The translations under genes were made by a program, and so were the position numbers. A stretch of DNA of 64,000 nt from Macrothele yani (lineage: Eukaryota; Arthropoda; Arachnida; Araneae; Macrothelidae). Below the pieces are notes generated by a model that was given only the letters and a program-made list of their open reading frames with translations, was not told where the DNA came from and searched no databases. The first letter of the stretch is position 1. Each line of letters opens with the position of its first letter. The stretch lies in the NCBI GenBank assembly GCA_039090855.1, contig CM077011.1, positions 27,743,001-27,807,000 on the forward strand, given 5' to 3'. Positions 10,360 through 19,210 of the stretch are shown here, in pieces.

Positions 10360-11180
10360 CCAAAATCGTCCAAGGCGTACGACACTTCGTGAGGACCGTT
10401 TATTGCTTTAACCCCACTGCGTCACAAGTTCTGTACAGTCCGACAATTGTCTTCGGAACTCTTCGCTGCTACTGAGACTACGGCATCAAGACAAACGATT
10501 TATCGAAGGCTTGATACAATTGGCTTTTATGACAGGAGACATATGGTTTGTGTTCCGCTAACCGCATCTCACAGAAGAGCTCGTTTGAACTGTCGCACGC
10601 AACAGCGTTCCTGGACCCCAGATGAGTGGGTCGGTGTTCTTACACCCAAGTTTAAATTCAATTTACAAATGGATTCTCGTCGACCTATCATCTGGAGGGA
10701 ACAGGGAACAAGTAATAATTCTGCAAAGGTCCACGAACGAGGTTCCTTCGGAGACGATGTATCTCATCACGAACGAGGTTCCTTCGGAGACGATGCTCGT
10801 GTGGAGTTGCATTATGGTAAACAGCCGCACACCACTCCACGTGTTTACAGGAGGCAATCTGAATGCTGAGAGATATAGGGACAAGATCCTGGACCCCTAT
10901 GCCAGGCTTTTTTTGGGAGCTGTTAGCCTTCAGTTCCTTTGAATGGGTGATAACGCTACCCAGTACAGGGCTCAGCTTTTCGGTGATTTTCTGCAAAGAG
11001 AAGATATTCGGCGAAAAGAGTGGCCAGCTAGATCATCGAATCTGAACCCTATATAACATGCCTGGGTTGCTTTGGGACTACATGTAGTAGTTTTTCAGCC
11101 CCCGTGCTTCCAGAACCCTTCCTGAGCTAGGCACCGTCCTAATCAGTAATCAAAGAACGGAATTCTTTGACCCCAGAGTT
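10360..11180 (+). pseudogene. Tc1-like transposase remnant, catalytic half
   Basis: Readable pieces in order: SRQTIYRRLDTIGFYDRR (end of the second helix-turn-helix), CVPLTASHRRARLNC, WTPDEWVGVL, DSRRPIIWREQGT, TPLHVFTGGNLNAERYRDKIL and, in another frame, GDNATQYRAQ ... ARSSNLNPI then a stop. The usual TDESRF block with the first catalytic D reads TPKFKF, and the catalytic E after NPI is a TAA stop. The second D is kept, and its spacing to the lost E is 34 residues, the usual Tc1 value. Multiple frameshifts make this a dead copy. No terminal repeats were recognised. Confidence 0.85.
10732..10795 (+). repeat. 28-bp direct duplication inside the Tc1 remnant
   Basis: CACGAACGAGGTTCCTTCGG plus eight further bases is repeated exactly at 10732-10759 and 10768-10795 (period 36). 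In translation this duplicates HERGSFGDD inside the remnant. It is a local tandem duplication after inactivation, since the protein family has one copy of this segment. Confidence 0.85.
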
Positions 11181-11200
11181 CATCAGCAACCTTGGGGGAC

Positions 11201-11390
11201 GCACCGGTGGCGCAGTGGTCTAAGCGATGATTTCTGATCATTCGTCCGAGATGTGTCTGGGTTCGAATAACGGTGAGGCATGGATGTTCTGTTTGTCTCC
11301 CTTCCCTGAAACCAGTGGCCCTAAATTAGGAACGGGAGACTGTTTATAGCTCACTGAGTTGCTCACGGTGGTCGTTAAACCTCCAAATAA
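11201..11390 (+). mobile_element. SINE-1 copy (tRNA-derived), plus strand
   Basis: Head with A box TGGCGCAGTGG, degenerate B box (GGTTCGAATAA), body ending GTCGTTAAACCTCCAA and an A-rich tail. Flanked by a short imperfect duplication around AACCTTG (before 11195 and after 11388). An internal deletion removes the GTCTTACGGCACTGG segment found in other copies. Confidence 0.85.
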
Positions 11391-11473
11391 AAAAACCTTG
11401 TGGTGAGTACATACTGCCGTTGTGAGAGTTGTCCGTCAGTAGGAGCTTGTCACATTCCTTAATTAATTATTAT

Positions 11474-11851
11474 TTTTGATTGGAGGTTCTTTTTTTTTTA
11501 TTGGAGGTTTAACGACCACCGTGAGCAACTCAGTGGTCTACGAGCTGCCACCCGTCCCTCATTTAGGGCCAGTGACTTCAGGGAAGGGAGAGAGTCAGTG
11601 TCGTAAGACACGGCAATCATGTCTCACCGGGATTCGAACCCGGACCCTTCTCGGACGAATGTTCATAAGCCAGCGCATAGGCCACTGCGCGGTGGCGTAG
11701 CCATAAGAGGGGGGGGGGGTCGGGAGACTGAACACGAATTTAAAGCGATATATACGTGTAAACGAGGCTTTCAATAATGAACCAAATCCTTCACCCCCCT
11801 CCCCCTTAAGAAATTATTTCTGGCTACGCCACTGCCACTGGGCCACCGGAG
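11474..11851 (-). mobile_element. SINE-1 copy, minus strand, interrupted by a MITE
   Basis: Reads as a reverse-complement SINE from poly-T (11490) to the head (11851). A partial second tail (TTTTTGATTGGAGGTTC) precedes it. The reverse B box GGGATTCGAACCC is near 11628. The A-box region is split at 11690 by a 145-bp MITE, and the remaining GGCCACCGG of the head resumes at 11843. Confidence 0.85.
11690..11834. mobile_element. hAT-type MITE, 145 bp, inside a SINE
   Basis: Inverted ends read CGGTGGCGTAGCCATAA on the left and, reverse-complemented, CAGTGGCGTAGCCAGAAA on the right. The 8-bp flanks are CCACTGCG (11682-11689) and CCACTGGG (11835-11842), seven of eight identical. This fits a hAT-type duplication. 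The interior has a G-run near one end and a C-rich run near the other and is non-coding. Confidence 0.75.
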
Positions 11852-12208
11852 CAAGTTTCTTATTAAGACATTTCTAGGTTACATTCTTACGTTTTACCAT
11901 GGTGACATTTACAGATTTTAACTTGCATACGTAAAGTGTGTACATGTTTGTTTGTTGTTAAAAAATGTTTGTGCCTCTTTACATGACAATTGTCTGTAAC
12001 TGCTATTACAGGTTTTCTTTTTCATCCCTGCGAATGCTTTCCAGACTTAATTTTGGATACCAGTGCATTTTGACTTGCTAAATAAAGAGAAAATGATCTA
12101 AAAATAAAAGATAAAACTTTCCTTGCAATTTTTAGGAAAAAATCATATTATATCAGACAGTAACGGGTAAATTCAATATTTTGTATGGCCACATGATTCC
12201 AATATATA
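11852..12208. other. AT-rich non-coding
   Basis: No element ends, tRNA boxes or coding signals were recognised. Confidence 0.5.
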
Positions 12209-12216
12209 CCTGCAGC

Positions 12217-12492
12217 CAAGAGCGTCTATAAGGGGGGCAGAGGAGGGGAGTCGAGCCTCCCCCTAGCCGTTGGTAGAGCCAAAGTTTTGATAAATTTAAA
12301 ACACTAAAATAGGCGAAACCTTTTTTTAAAGCATTTTTAAAAATAATAAGATACTAATGATTGATTGTATCAATTATTTTTGTTGTATTTCAGTATCTTG
12401 TACATTTACTAAAATGTTGGCAGCCTTGAAGGAGGTAAGGATTTTTCTTAGCCCCCCTTCCCTACCTAAAAGTACTCATATGGGCGCCACTG
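12217..12492 (+). mobile_element. hAT-type MITE, family A, copy 1
   Basis: Left end CAAGAGCGTCTATAAGGG; right end, reverse-complemented, CAGTGGCGCCCATATGAG. Flanks CCTGCAGC (12209-12216) and GCTGCAGC (12493-12500) match at seven of eight positions. A second copy of the same 250-276 bp sequence lies in opposite orientation at 32589-32834 with its own flanking duplication, which confirms the element boundaries. Confidence 0.8.
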
Positions 12493-12500
12493 GCTGCAGC

Positions 12501-13072
12501 ATGTATGCAGTTTTAATAAATACTTCAACAAAGGAAAGAGAAAGGCACAAATCAGTTGCTCTAAAATACAACAGTTACGTGTAGAACATACCGAAAGAAT
12601 ATTACGAATATATCATTAGAATCTTCCGGAGACACTTTTCTAGAAACTACTCGTGACACGAATGGTCTGGCTGCATATCCAGTTATATTTCCTCTGTATA
12701 GTCTTGTTTGATGTACAGCAAGTTTTCGAACCTGCCGCGTAGTGCAAAGAACCCAAAGTAAATAAGCAAAGTGATTTCTATTCCTGTGTAACAGTTTGAG
12801 TTACTGCACAACAGACGAAAAAGCCATCACACGAGAGGCATTCTCTTTTCCGCGCCGTGTGTTTGACAATTAGCAATACTTCAGGGTGATGCAGTAAAAA
12901 GAACATGTCAACCAAATGCATTTTATCGGAAAGAGTTCGTTATTTGGTGTGTTTTCCGAAGTTATACGTAAATGTGTGTACACCCCAAACAAATGTGATT
13001 AAAACTATAGACTGGGAAAGAAAAAACAAACTGGCAATTACAAAAACGGAGACTACAGAGTTTGTGATGATT
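12501..13072. other. non-coding, nothing recognised
   Basis: Short overlapping frames on both strands at 12.9-13.13 kb have no recognisable similarity. Confidence 0.5.
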
Positions 13073-13267
13073 TTGCGTATTAAAGAAATATAACGTTTTT
13101 TTACAAATAATTTATTCTTTAAGTCGACCAAGGTTTCGCTGGGCTGTGGCTTAGCTTAACTCTGGCCTTTGCCATTCATCTTGATGAAGCTAGGCCAGAA
13201 CCCAGAGAAACCTTGGTCGACTTGAAGAACAAATTATATGTAAGAAAACGTTGTATTTTCTTAATAC
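13073..13267. repeat. imperfect palindrome of two Penelope-like 3' tails
   Basis: The two arms of about 85 bp are inverted copies: left GTCGACCAAGGTTTCGCTGG, right, reverse-complemented, GTCGACCAAGGTTTCTCTGG. They continue outward into AATAAATTATT- and AACGTT-type sequence. Each arm read outward gives GAAACCTTGGTCGACTT, very like the GAAACTGTAGTCGATGTT that follows the Penelope-like remnant at 13.4 kb. The arm on the plus strand also has CTTGATGAAG ahead of it, resembling a hammerhead core. I read this as two related 3'-terminal modules in inverted orientation. Confidence 0.55.
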
Positions 13268-13371
13268 ACACAATCCTTTAAATTCTTTCTCAAATATTAT
13301 GAGCATAACTCTTATATATAATTTAAGAATGCACACTTGCGATGTTGATTTAGAATAAATTGCCAACGTTT

Positions 13372-13440
13372 ATTCACAATTAAATGTTTTATTAACATCG
13401 ACTACAGTTTCGCAGAGCGTTTGGCCCGGCATCATCAGGA
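13372..13440 (-). ncRNA. candidate hammerhead ribozyme motif of a Penelope-like element
   Basis: On the minus strand, immediately after the stop of the Penelope-like remnant, the sequence reads CTGATGATGCC, then about 16 bases, then GCGAAACTGTAGTCGATG. CTGATGA and GAAAC are the two conserved hammerhead core boxes, and hammerhead motifs are known from terminal regions of Penelope-like elements. The stem II pairing between the boxes is weak here (GCCGG against CTCTGC with a mismatch and a wobble), so this may be a decayed ribozyme. Confidence 0.4.
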
Positions 13441-13998
13441 CTAATGGCCCGTGAGCATTCGCATCATAGTGACATCTTCAGAGTTCTGACGGTCACGGAT
13501 TTTGATGAGTTGTTTCCAAGCGCTTGAAAGAAATGGCTCAGACAAAGCTACTAATATATTAAGCTTGATAGCCGAATCAGGTTTATCAATGAGCATAGCG
13601 TTTCCAAACAAAAATGTATAGTTATTTTCGTAACAATGTTGGGCTATTGATGACTTCTTCAGTTCATAGTTCCGTACGTAAGTCTTGTGTTCTTTTTTTT
13701 TTATTGGAGGTTTAACGACCACCGTGAGCAACTCAATGGGCTATAAACAGTCGCCCGTCCCTAATTTAGGATCCCTGGTTCCAGGGAAGGGAAGGAGAGC
13801 CACTGCCGTAAGACAAACACAACATCCATGCCACACCGGGATTCGAACCCGGACCCCGTTCGGACGAATGATCAGAAGCCATCGCTTAGACCACTGCGCC
13901 ACCCGGAAGTCTTGTGTTTTTTCACACGGAAACTTAAAGCCCTGCAGGTCTGTCCTATTTATGAAAGTTCACATACATTTACAAGGTATCTAATAAAT
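13441..13998 (-). pseudogene. Penelope-like retroelement, GIY-YIG endonuclease end
   Basis: Minus-strand coding remnant. From 13998 downwards it contains IPCKC, then (after a small indel) IGQTCRAL, then RVKKHKTYVRNYELKKSSIA, QHCYENNYTF, and AIKLNILVALSE, ending at a stop at 13441. This matches the layout of the GIY-YIG nuclease domain that ends Penelope-like proteins: a Cys pair, a YIGQT box, then a basic helix and HC. The expected tyrosine before IGQT is disrupted by an AATA insertion. A SINE (13692-13906) splits the frame between KHKT and YVRN. The reverse transcriptase part is not present in the window, so the copy is 5'-truncated. Confidence 0.8.
13692..13906 (-). mobile_element. SINE-1 copy with a perfect 12-bp target duplication
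   Basis: Minus orientation: poly-T, then GGAGGTTTAACGACCACC, reverse B box GGGATTCGAACCC, reverse A-box region CCACTGCGCCACCCGG. Flanked by AAGTCTTGTGTT at 13680-13691 and 13907-13918. It interrupts the Penelope-like coding remnant, so it is younger than that element. A small insertion (GGAAGG) distinguishes it from other copies. Confidence 0.92.
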
Positions 13999-14140
13999 TC
14001 CCCAGAAATTTAAGTCTTCGACGTAGACTTTTGCTCCGTAAAAATTCATTTTGTTTATGGGTTTGAAAATAATTTTGAAATTAAAACTCTTGAGAATTTT
14101 TGAATTTCCGAATCAAATCTGCTCATTCAATTTGAACATA
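13999..14140. other. short AT-rich spacer
   Basis: Separates the Penelope-like remnant from the Tc1 left end. No feature recognised. Confidence 0.4.
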
Positions 14141-14142
14141 TA

Positions 14143-15526
14143 CACTGACGGAAAAAAAATCCCAACACCAAAAAGGGGCTGGTAGGCGGTGAGAGTACAT
14201 CTGTAAGATGACGTCTATGCAAATTTCACGCTAGGCGCATACGTGTGGCGCTAGTAGCGCCCCTCGGAGCATGCAAAGCAGGTTTGCTGTAAATACGCGC
14301 TGTAACCTTCGTGAGCGTTAGTTATCGTCGAGTTCGACGTAGTGTGTTGATGTTAGTCAAGAATGCCTTTAAGAAGACGAAGAAGCCATTATCAACAGCT
14401 CACGGAGTTTGAACGAGGTCATGTAATAGGGCTACGAGAAGGTGGATTTTCGTTCCGCAATATTGCAGAACGACTTGGCAGGAATGTAGCCACTGTGCAT
14501 GATTGTTGGCAGCGGTGGTCAATGGAAGGTACTGCCTCAAGAAGACCGGGTTCTGGCCGGCCACGTGCAACTACTGAGAGGGAAGACCGCCGTGTACGGC
14601 GTATGGCCGTGGCGCATCGTACCGCGTCTGCGGCAGCAATTCGAGCTGCAGTTGCCACCACAGTGACACAGTGAACTGTTACAAATTCGTTACTTGAAGG
14701 ACAGCTCCGAGCCAGACGCCCTGTAGCGTGCATTCCACTTATTCCAAACCACTGACGTTTGCGACGTCAGTGGTGTCAATCTAGAGCTCATTGGAGGACG
14801 GAGTGGAGATCTGTTGTGTTTTCTGATGAAAGCCGGTTCTGCCTGGGTGCCAGTGATGGCCGTGTGTTGGTTAGAAGGAGGCCAGGTGAGCGCCTGCAAC
14901 CAAAGTGTCTGCGGCCAAGACACACTGGACCTACACCTGGAGTTATGGTCTGGGGAACAATTTCCTCTGACAGCAGGAGCACTCTCGCACCCTGACGACA
15001 CAGTTGTACGTCGGTCTGGTGATCCAACCTGTTGTGCTGCCATTCATGAACAGCATTCCAGGGGGCGTTTTCCAACAGGATAACGCTCACCCGTATACCG
15101 CTGTTGTAACCCAACATGCTCTACAGAGGGTCTACATGTTGCCGTGGCCTGCTAGATCACCAGATCTTTCACCAATCGAGCACGTATGGGACATCATTAG
15201 ACGACAACTCCAGCGTCACCCCCAACCAGCATTAACCATCCCTGTATTGACCGATCAAGTGCAACAGGCATGGAACTCCATCCCACAAACTGACATCCAG
15301 CACCTGTACGACATAATGCATGAACGTTTGCGGGCTTGCATTCAACATACTGGCGGTTACACCGGTTATTAATGTACCAGCATTTCACATTTAAAATGGA
15401 TCTTCTCGCGCTTAAAATAAGCTGTGATTTTGAAACCTTAATCGATTAAATATGTTACCTATACAAATGTATTGCCGCCATTTCATTCCTCTATTTCGTG
15501 GTGTTGGGATTTTTTTCCCGTCAGTG
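14143..15526 (+). mobile_element. full-length Tc1-like element, 1384 bp
   Basis: Inverted terminal repeats of about 32 bp: left CACTGACGGAAAAAAAATCC continuing CAACACCA; right, reverse-complemented, CACTGACGGGAAAAAAATCC continuing CAACACCA. Both ends abut TA (14141-14142 and 15527-15528), the Tc1/mariner target. The transposase gene occupies about 14363-15372 on the plus strand. Both ends are preserved, so it remains a potential substrate for transposase supplied from elsewhere. Confidence 0.95.
14363..15372 (+). pseudogene. Tc1-like transposase with DD32E spacing, mutated
   Basis: Starts MPLRRRRSHYQQLTEFERG. Residues about 10-60 form the first helix-turn-helix (GHVIGLREGGFSFRNIAERL); a GSGRPRATTEREDRR hinge follows. 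In-frame TGA stops at about 14672 and 14756 both look like CGA to TGA changes. The frame then gives RSVVFSDESRF (first D), GERLQPKC, PGVMVWG, shifts frame near 15000, and continues QQDNAHP (second D) to PDLSPIEHVWD (E) and the stop at 15370-15372. Codon counting between the second D and the E gives 32 residues, not the 34 usual in Tc1. All three catalytic residues survive despite two stops and one frameshift. Confidence 0.9.
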
Positions 15527-15709
15527 TATGTCTTGAACAATATACGTTTATGTAAAGAAGCAGAAATTTTTTATTTCCATGGGTGGTTTAATTTTGCATT
15601 TGGAGGAAAAGGAACAGCAAATGATTTTCGATAAACTGTTGTACTAAAGGATCCTTCAGAGCGTGCCACAAAGACATTCCGGAAACTATAGTCAATCTCA
15701 ATGAAGCAT
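15527..15709. other. spacer between Tc1 and the TTAA element
   Basis: Non-coding, no feature recognised. Confidence 0.4.
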
Positions 15710-15713
15710 TTAA

Positions 15714-16375
15714 GGTGGTTCTGCCTAAAATCTTTGCCTTAGGTTTCCAATGGTGCCGCCCCGGTGGCGCAGTGGTCTAAGCAATGGCCTCTGATCATTC
15801 GTCCGAACGGGGTCCGGGTTCGAATCCCGGTGAGGCATGGATGTTGTGTTTGTCTTACGGCACTGGCTCTCTCCCTTCCCTGGAACCAGTGACCCTAAAT
15901 TAGGGACGGGCGACTGCTTATAGCCCATTGAGTTGCTCACGGTGGTCGTTAAACCTCCAATCAAAAAAAAGTTTCCAATGGTAAAACGTCTGAACATATT
16001 TTCTTAAAAATTAATGTATTCAAAAGGAAAAAAAAATGTTCATCGATAAAACTAGCTCTAAATTATAGCATGGGATACTTAATACTTGCTAAAACATAAC
16101 CCTAATTATATTAACAATCAATCATTTTTCGTTGAGTAATGTTCAGACCTGTTAAAAGATGGCGCGAACTGTACATTGGTGACGTAGACAAACAAATGTT
16201 GGATTACTTGTTTATGGGTATGCTTTAGCAAGTATTAAGTACCCCATGCTATAACTTACATTTAGTTTTATCTATGTGCAAATTTTGGTCTCTGGGAATA
16301 CATTCATTGCGAAGAAAATATGTAAAGAAATTTTACCATTGGAAACATAAGGCAGAGATTTTAAGTGTAACCACC
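15714..16375. mobile_element. element with roughly 185-bp inverted repeats and TTAA flanks
   Basis: The left arm from 15714 (GGTGGTTCTGCC) and the reverse complement of the right arm ending at 16375 (GGTGGTTACACTT) align for about 185 bp, sharing GTTTCCAATGGTAAAA, ACATATTTTCTT and TATAGCATGGGRTACTTAAT. Both ends lie inside TTAA (15710-15713 and 16376-16379), the target used by piggyBac- and Kolobok-type transposons. A SINE sits in the left arm. Without it the element is about 434 bp and non-coding, so it is a non-autonomous fold-back type element. Confidence 0.85.
15755..15970 (+). mobile_element. SINE-1 copy, near consensus, 12-bp target duplication
   Basis: 216 bp: GCCGCCCCGGTGGCGCAGTG head, A box TGGCGCAGTGG, B box GGTTCGAATCC, body with a GGAACCAGTGACCC segment, and tail AATCAAAAAAAA. 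Flanked by GTTTCCAATGGT (15743-15754 and 15971-15982). The right arm of the host element has the same GTTTCCAATGGT once, showing the empty site. This and the copy at 56156 are the cleanest references for the family. Confidence 0.96.
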
Positions 16376-16379
16376 TTAA

Positions 16380-16744
16380 TTGTGAATAAACATTGGTAAT
16401 TCATTCTAAGTATAACTCTTAGACAATTTATTTAAAAGAGCTAATTTTGTGGAAGAAAGGAGTCCAAATATCAGGGCCAATCAAAATATCTAATCTAAAA
16501 TATTTTAGTTGTGCCGACGTCATAATATTACTCCTCTTCTTCTCGTGATGACATGGTTGCTGGTGCGACAGCATGTCAGTGACGTTGAGCAAGTAAAGCA
16601 AAGTGGAAGATCTAGGTAGGACGTTGCTGTCTGTCCCGTAAGGAGACGGGTGAAGTTTTCGGATGAGTGGGTTCTCCGGTGGATTCGATATGACTTGATT
16701 GTCGTAGATCATGATGTAAAATTCTCCGTGCTCATTCCTCTTTA
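16380..16744. other. possible 5' flank or intron before a candidate exon
   Basis: No element ends were recognised. CTCATTCCTCTTTAG at 16730-16744 would serve as a splice acceptor, so the following exon could be internal or second. Confidence 0.35.
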
Positions 16745-17112
16745 GAAGTATTTATTTTTTATCATGGTTTTGATTTGTGTGTCTTTTATTTTGCGGATTT
16801 TCCTTTCGTTGGTGCCCAGACAACATGCTCGTTCCCATTCCTGTGTGTTTACTCTTTTGGCATTTAACTGGATTTTCGTCGCAGCTTCCGAATTCAGCAA
16901 CGTACCGGAGAACTCGTTTGTTTTGCAAACGCAGGACTCTGGCGAGATAAATCCTACTCCATCGCAATCCTCATCAGCCCTCGTCACCGATATACCTCCC
17001 TCAGAGAGCGCTTTTATATTGCAAACTGAAAAAACTGACGGAATAATAATTCAAAATCCCACGCGTTCGAAGACATCGCTGTCAACAACAGCACATTCAC
17101 ATGATCCAGTAG
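16745..17112 (+). CDS. candidate host exon with signal-like start and Ser/Thr-rich region
   Basis: Open frame from ATG at 16764 to a GTAAGT donor at 17113 (CCAGTAG then GTAAGT). The N terminus is hydrophobic (MVLICVSFILRIFLSLV), followed by basic residues and a second hydrophobic stretch (LLAFNWIFVAAS). The rest is Ser/Thr/Gln-rich with an imperfect internal repeat: NSFVLQTQDSGEINPTPSQS and SAFILQTEKTDGIIIQNPT. It does not resemble any transposon protein here and I do not recognise a family. A secreted or membrane protein is plausible. No second exon was identified, so this rests on open frame, hydrophobic start and donor only. Confidence 0.35.
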
Positions 17113-18725
17113 GTAAGTTTAATGATCTCAGAATTTTCATTATTAATTTATATGCGCTGATATATAGTTATTTATTTTGCTGATTATATGCCTTTGAAAA
17201 AGGGTTATTGAACTTTCATAATGAAAACTTTGGCACACTGATTTGAAATAACATTCCCCTCACAAAAAGAAAGTAAAAAAAATATTCCTGAATTTTAGCC
17301 AATGAAATCGCTTTGGAGGTGGAAATACAGAATTATATTCTTTATTTTGTTGTTGTAAGAATTAAAAGACCGACCTAATGTCTGGTAAAACGTTAAATAC
17401 CGGCTTTGAACATTTAATAGACTCCAAGAATAATGAGAATTATTGTTCCTTTAAAGCAAAGTTGTTCATAGTATAAGAATTTTGAACATAATTCTCTTAG
17501 TGAAGTTTGTGTAATTTGTTTCAATTTTCAATATTGGTTTTCAGTTTTTGTTTTAAATAGGATTTCTGAACATGTATTCACTAAATTTTTCATGAACTCA
17601 TTAATAAAAACACTAGCATAAAAACCCAGTTGTGGTATTAGATGTTTATTTAGTGTAAATCATTAAAAATAACTTTATTATGATCCAAAGTAAAACAATG
17701 GATGCTGATTCAGGTATTTTTATAGTAAGCAGTTGAATATTTGTGTTGAAATCATCATATAGACAAAAAATAATTTAAGTATTTATTAATTTTGGATTCC
17801 TCTGGTTTTTAAAAATTCAGCTAATTCAATTTAAAATTCTTGTTTAAGGTAATTTAGGATAAAATGACATATGGCTCCAGCAGGATAAGTACACTGGGAA
17901 CAGGGCCAGTCTTTAAAATCATCTAGGCAAACAAGGCAGCTACCTAGGGCTGCTACCTCTAGGGGCCATGGATTTTAATTGTATGTTGATTTTCTTGATT
18001 AACCAAAGTTTAATCTGTAATTGAAAAAATAAACAAATAAAATCACTAAAAAATATGTGGTCAAAATGTGAAGGGGATCACAAGCTTCTCAAATGTATTT
18101 AAGATTGACAATGACTTAAAAACAATTAGTTTACTATCTTTAATATCAGTTGTAAATGATACAACTTCATCGTTGGACCAATAAGCAAAACTGCAGAATT
18201 TGCTGTTTTTCTTAGAAGCGGAATCTGCAAAAGTTAGTTTTAAAGCATAAAAAACTATTTTTTCACATTTTTATGCATTTTATGTAAAAATATACTCTAA
18301 AATTCAGATGGGAATACATTTTTTTGGTAAATTATAAAAATCGTTACATTCTAAGGAAAATTTGTTAATTATAGCCTAACTTTTTCTTATTTCATATTTA
18401 ATGATCCAAATTCTGTTTTGCGTATGTATAACTTGATTATAGAGTACATATTTTGTTTCTGTTTATATGTATTATGTATTTTTTAGTTTTGAATTAAATG
18501 CATAATTCTCAATTTTATTTTTATCATTATACACATGCAATTTTAGATTAATGATAATGTAGTTAAATTACATGTGTTACATTTTCGAATTAGAATTAGA
18601 TTTTTATGATTTATTTTCATCTACATTCCTAATCTTTATTTAATAATTTAAGTTTAACATGATATTAGTGAAAATAATGTTACATCCATATTAAATAACT
18701 TCCACTAAGTTAAATAACTTCCACT
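17113..18725. other. AT-rich non-coding, possible intron
   Basis: If the preceding exon is real, this is its downstream intron. One hAT-like terminus is visible at 17901 (CAGGGCCAGTCTTTAAAATC with CTACCTAGGGC inside); a related start CAGGGCCAGTTCAACC lies at 19853. No matching right ends were found. Confidence 0.45.
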
Positions 18726-18760
18726 AAGTTATAGACAAGGTTCAACCTTGTCTATAACTT
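18726..18760. repeat. perfect hairpin, 17-bp arms, 1-nt loop
   Basis: AAGTTATAGACAAGGTT at 18726-18742, a single C, then its exact reverse complement at 18744-18760. Immediately upstream the sequence TAAATAACTTCCACTAAGT is tandemly duplicated (18692-18728). Confidence 0.9.
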
Positions 18761-18993
18761 TCTATAACAATATTTTTTCATGGTCCCTAGAATATCATTA
18801 TAGGCAAGTTTCAATGTATGTAATTTTAATGACTAAAAGCCATGCATATTTTTCTGTCAAAAATAAAAGTATTAACGTAAATACCCAAGAAAAATTAATC
18901 AGTTTTGTAATGAGTATGCAAAAAAATAAAAAATGTTTCCTGTGGGTTTGAGGTTATCAAAAACATTTTTGCCGATCAAGTCAAAATTTGGCC

Positions 18994-19204
18994 GCCGCCC
19001 ATGTGGCGCAGTGGTCTAAGTGATGGATGCTGATCATTGGTCCGACAGGGGTCTGGGTTCAAATCCCGGTGAAGCATGGATGTTGTGTTTGTTTTATGGC
19101 ACTGGAACCAATGGACCTAAAGTAGGGAAGAGCGACTGCTTACAGCCCATTGAGTTGCTCACGATGGTTGTTAAATCTGCAACCAAAAAAAAAAAAAAAA
19201 AAAA
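18994..19204 (+). mobile_element. SINE-1 copy, older
   Basis: Head GCCGCCCATGTGGCGCAGTG, A box intact, B box GGTTCAAATCC, body with several CpG-type changes, long A tail. Flanks AAATTTGGCC (18984-18993) and AAAATTGGCC (19201-19210) form a near-perfect duplication. The GGCTCTCTCCCTTCCC segment is deleted. Confidence 0.9.
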
Positions 19205-19210
19205 TTGGCC

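Noticed and set aside
16742..16987. Minus-strand frames opposite the candidate exon
   Set aside because: They are antisense shadows without hydrophobic start or splice signals; the plus-strand reading has a better donor and composition.
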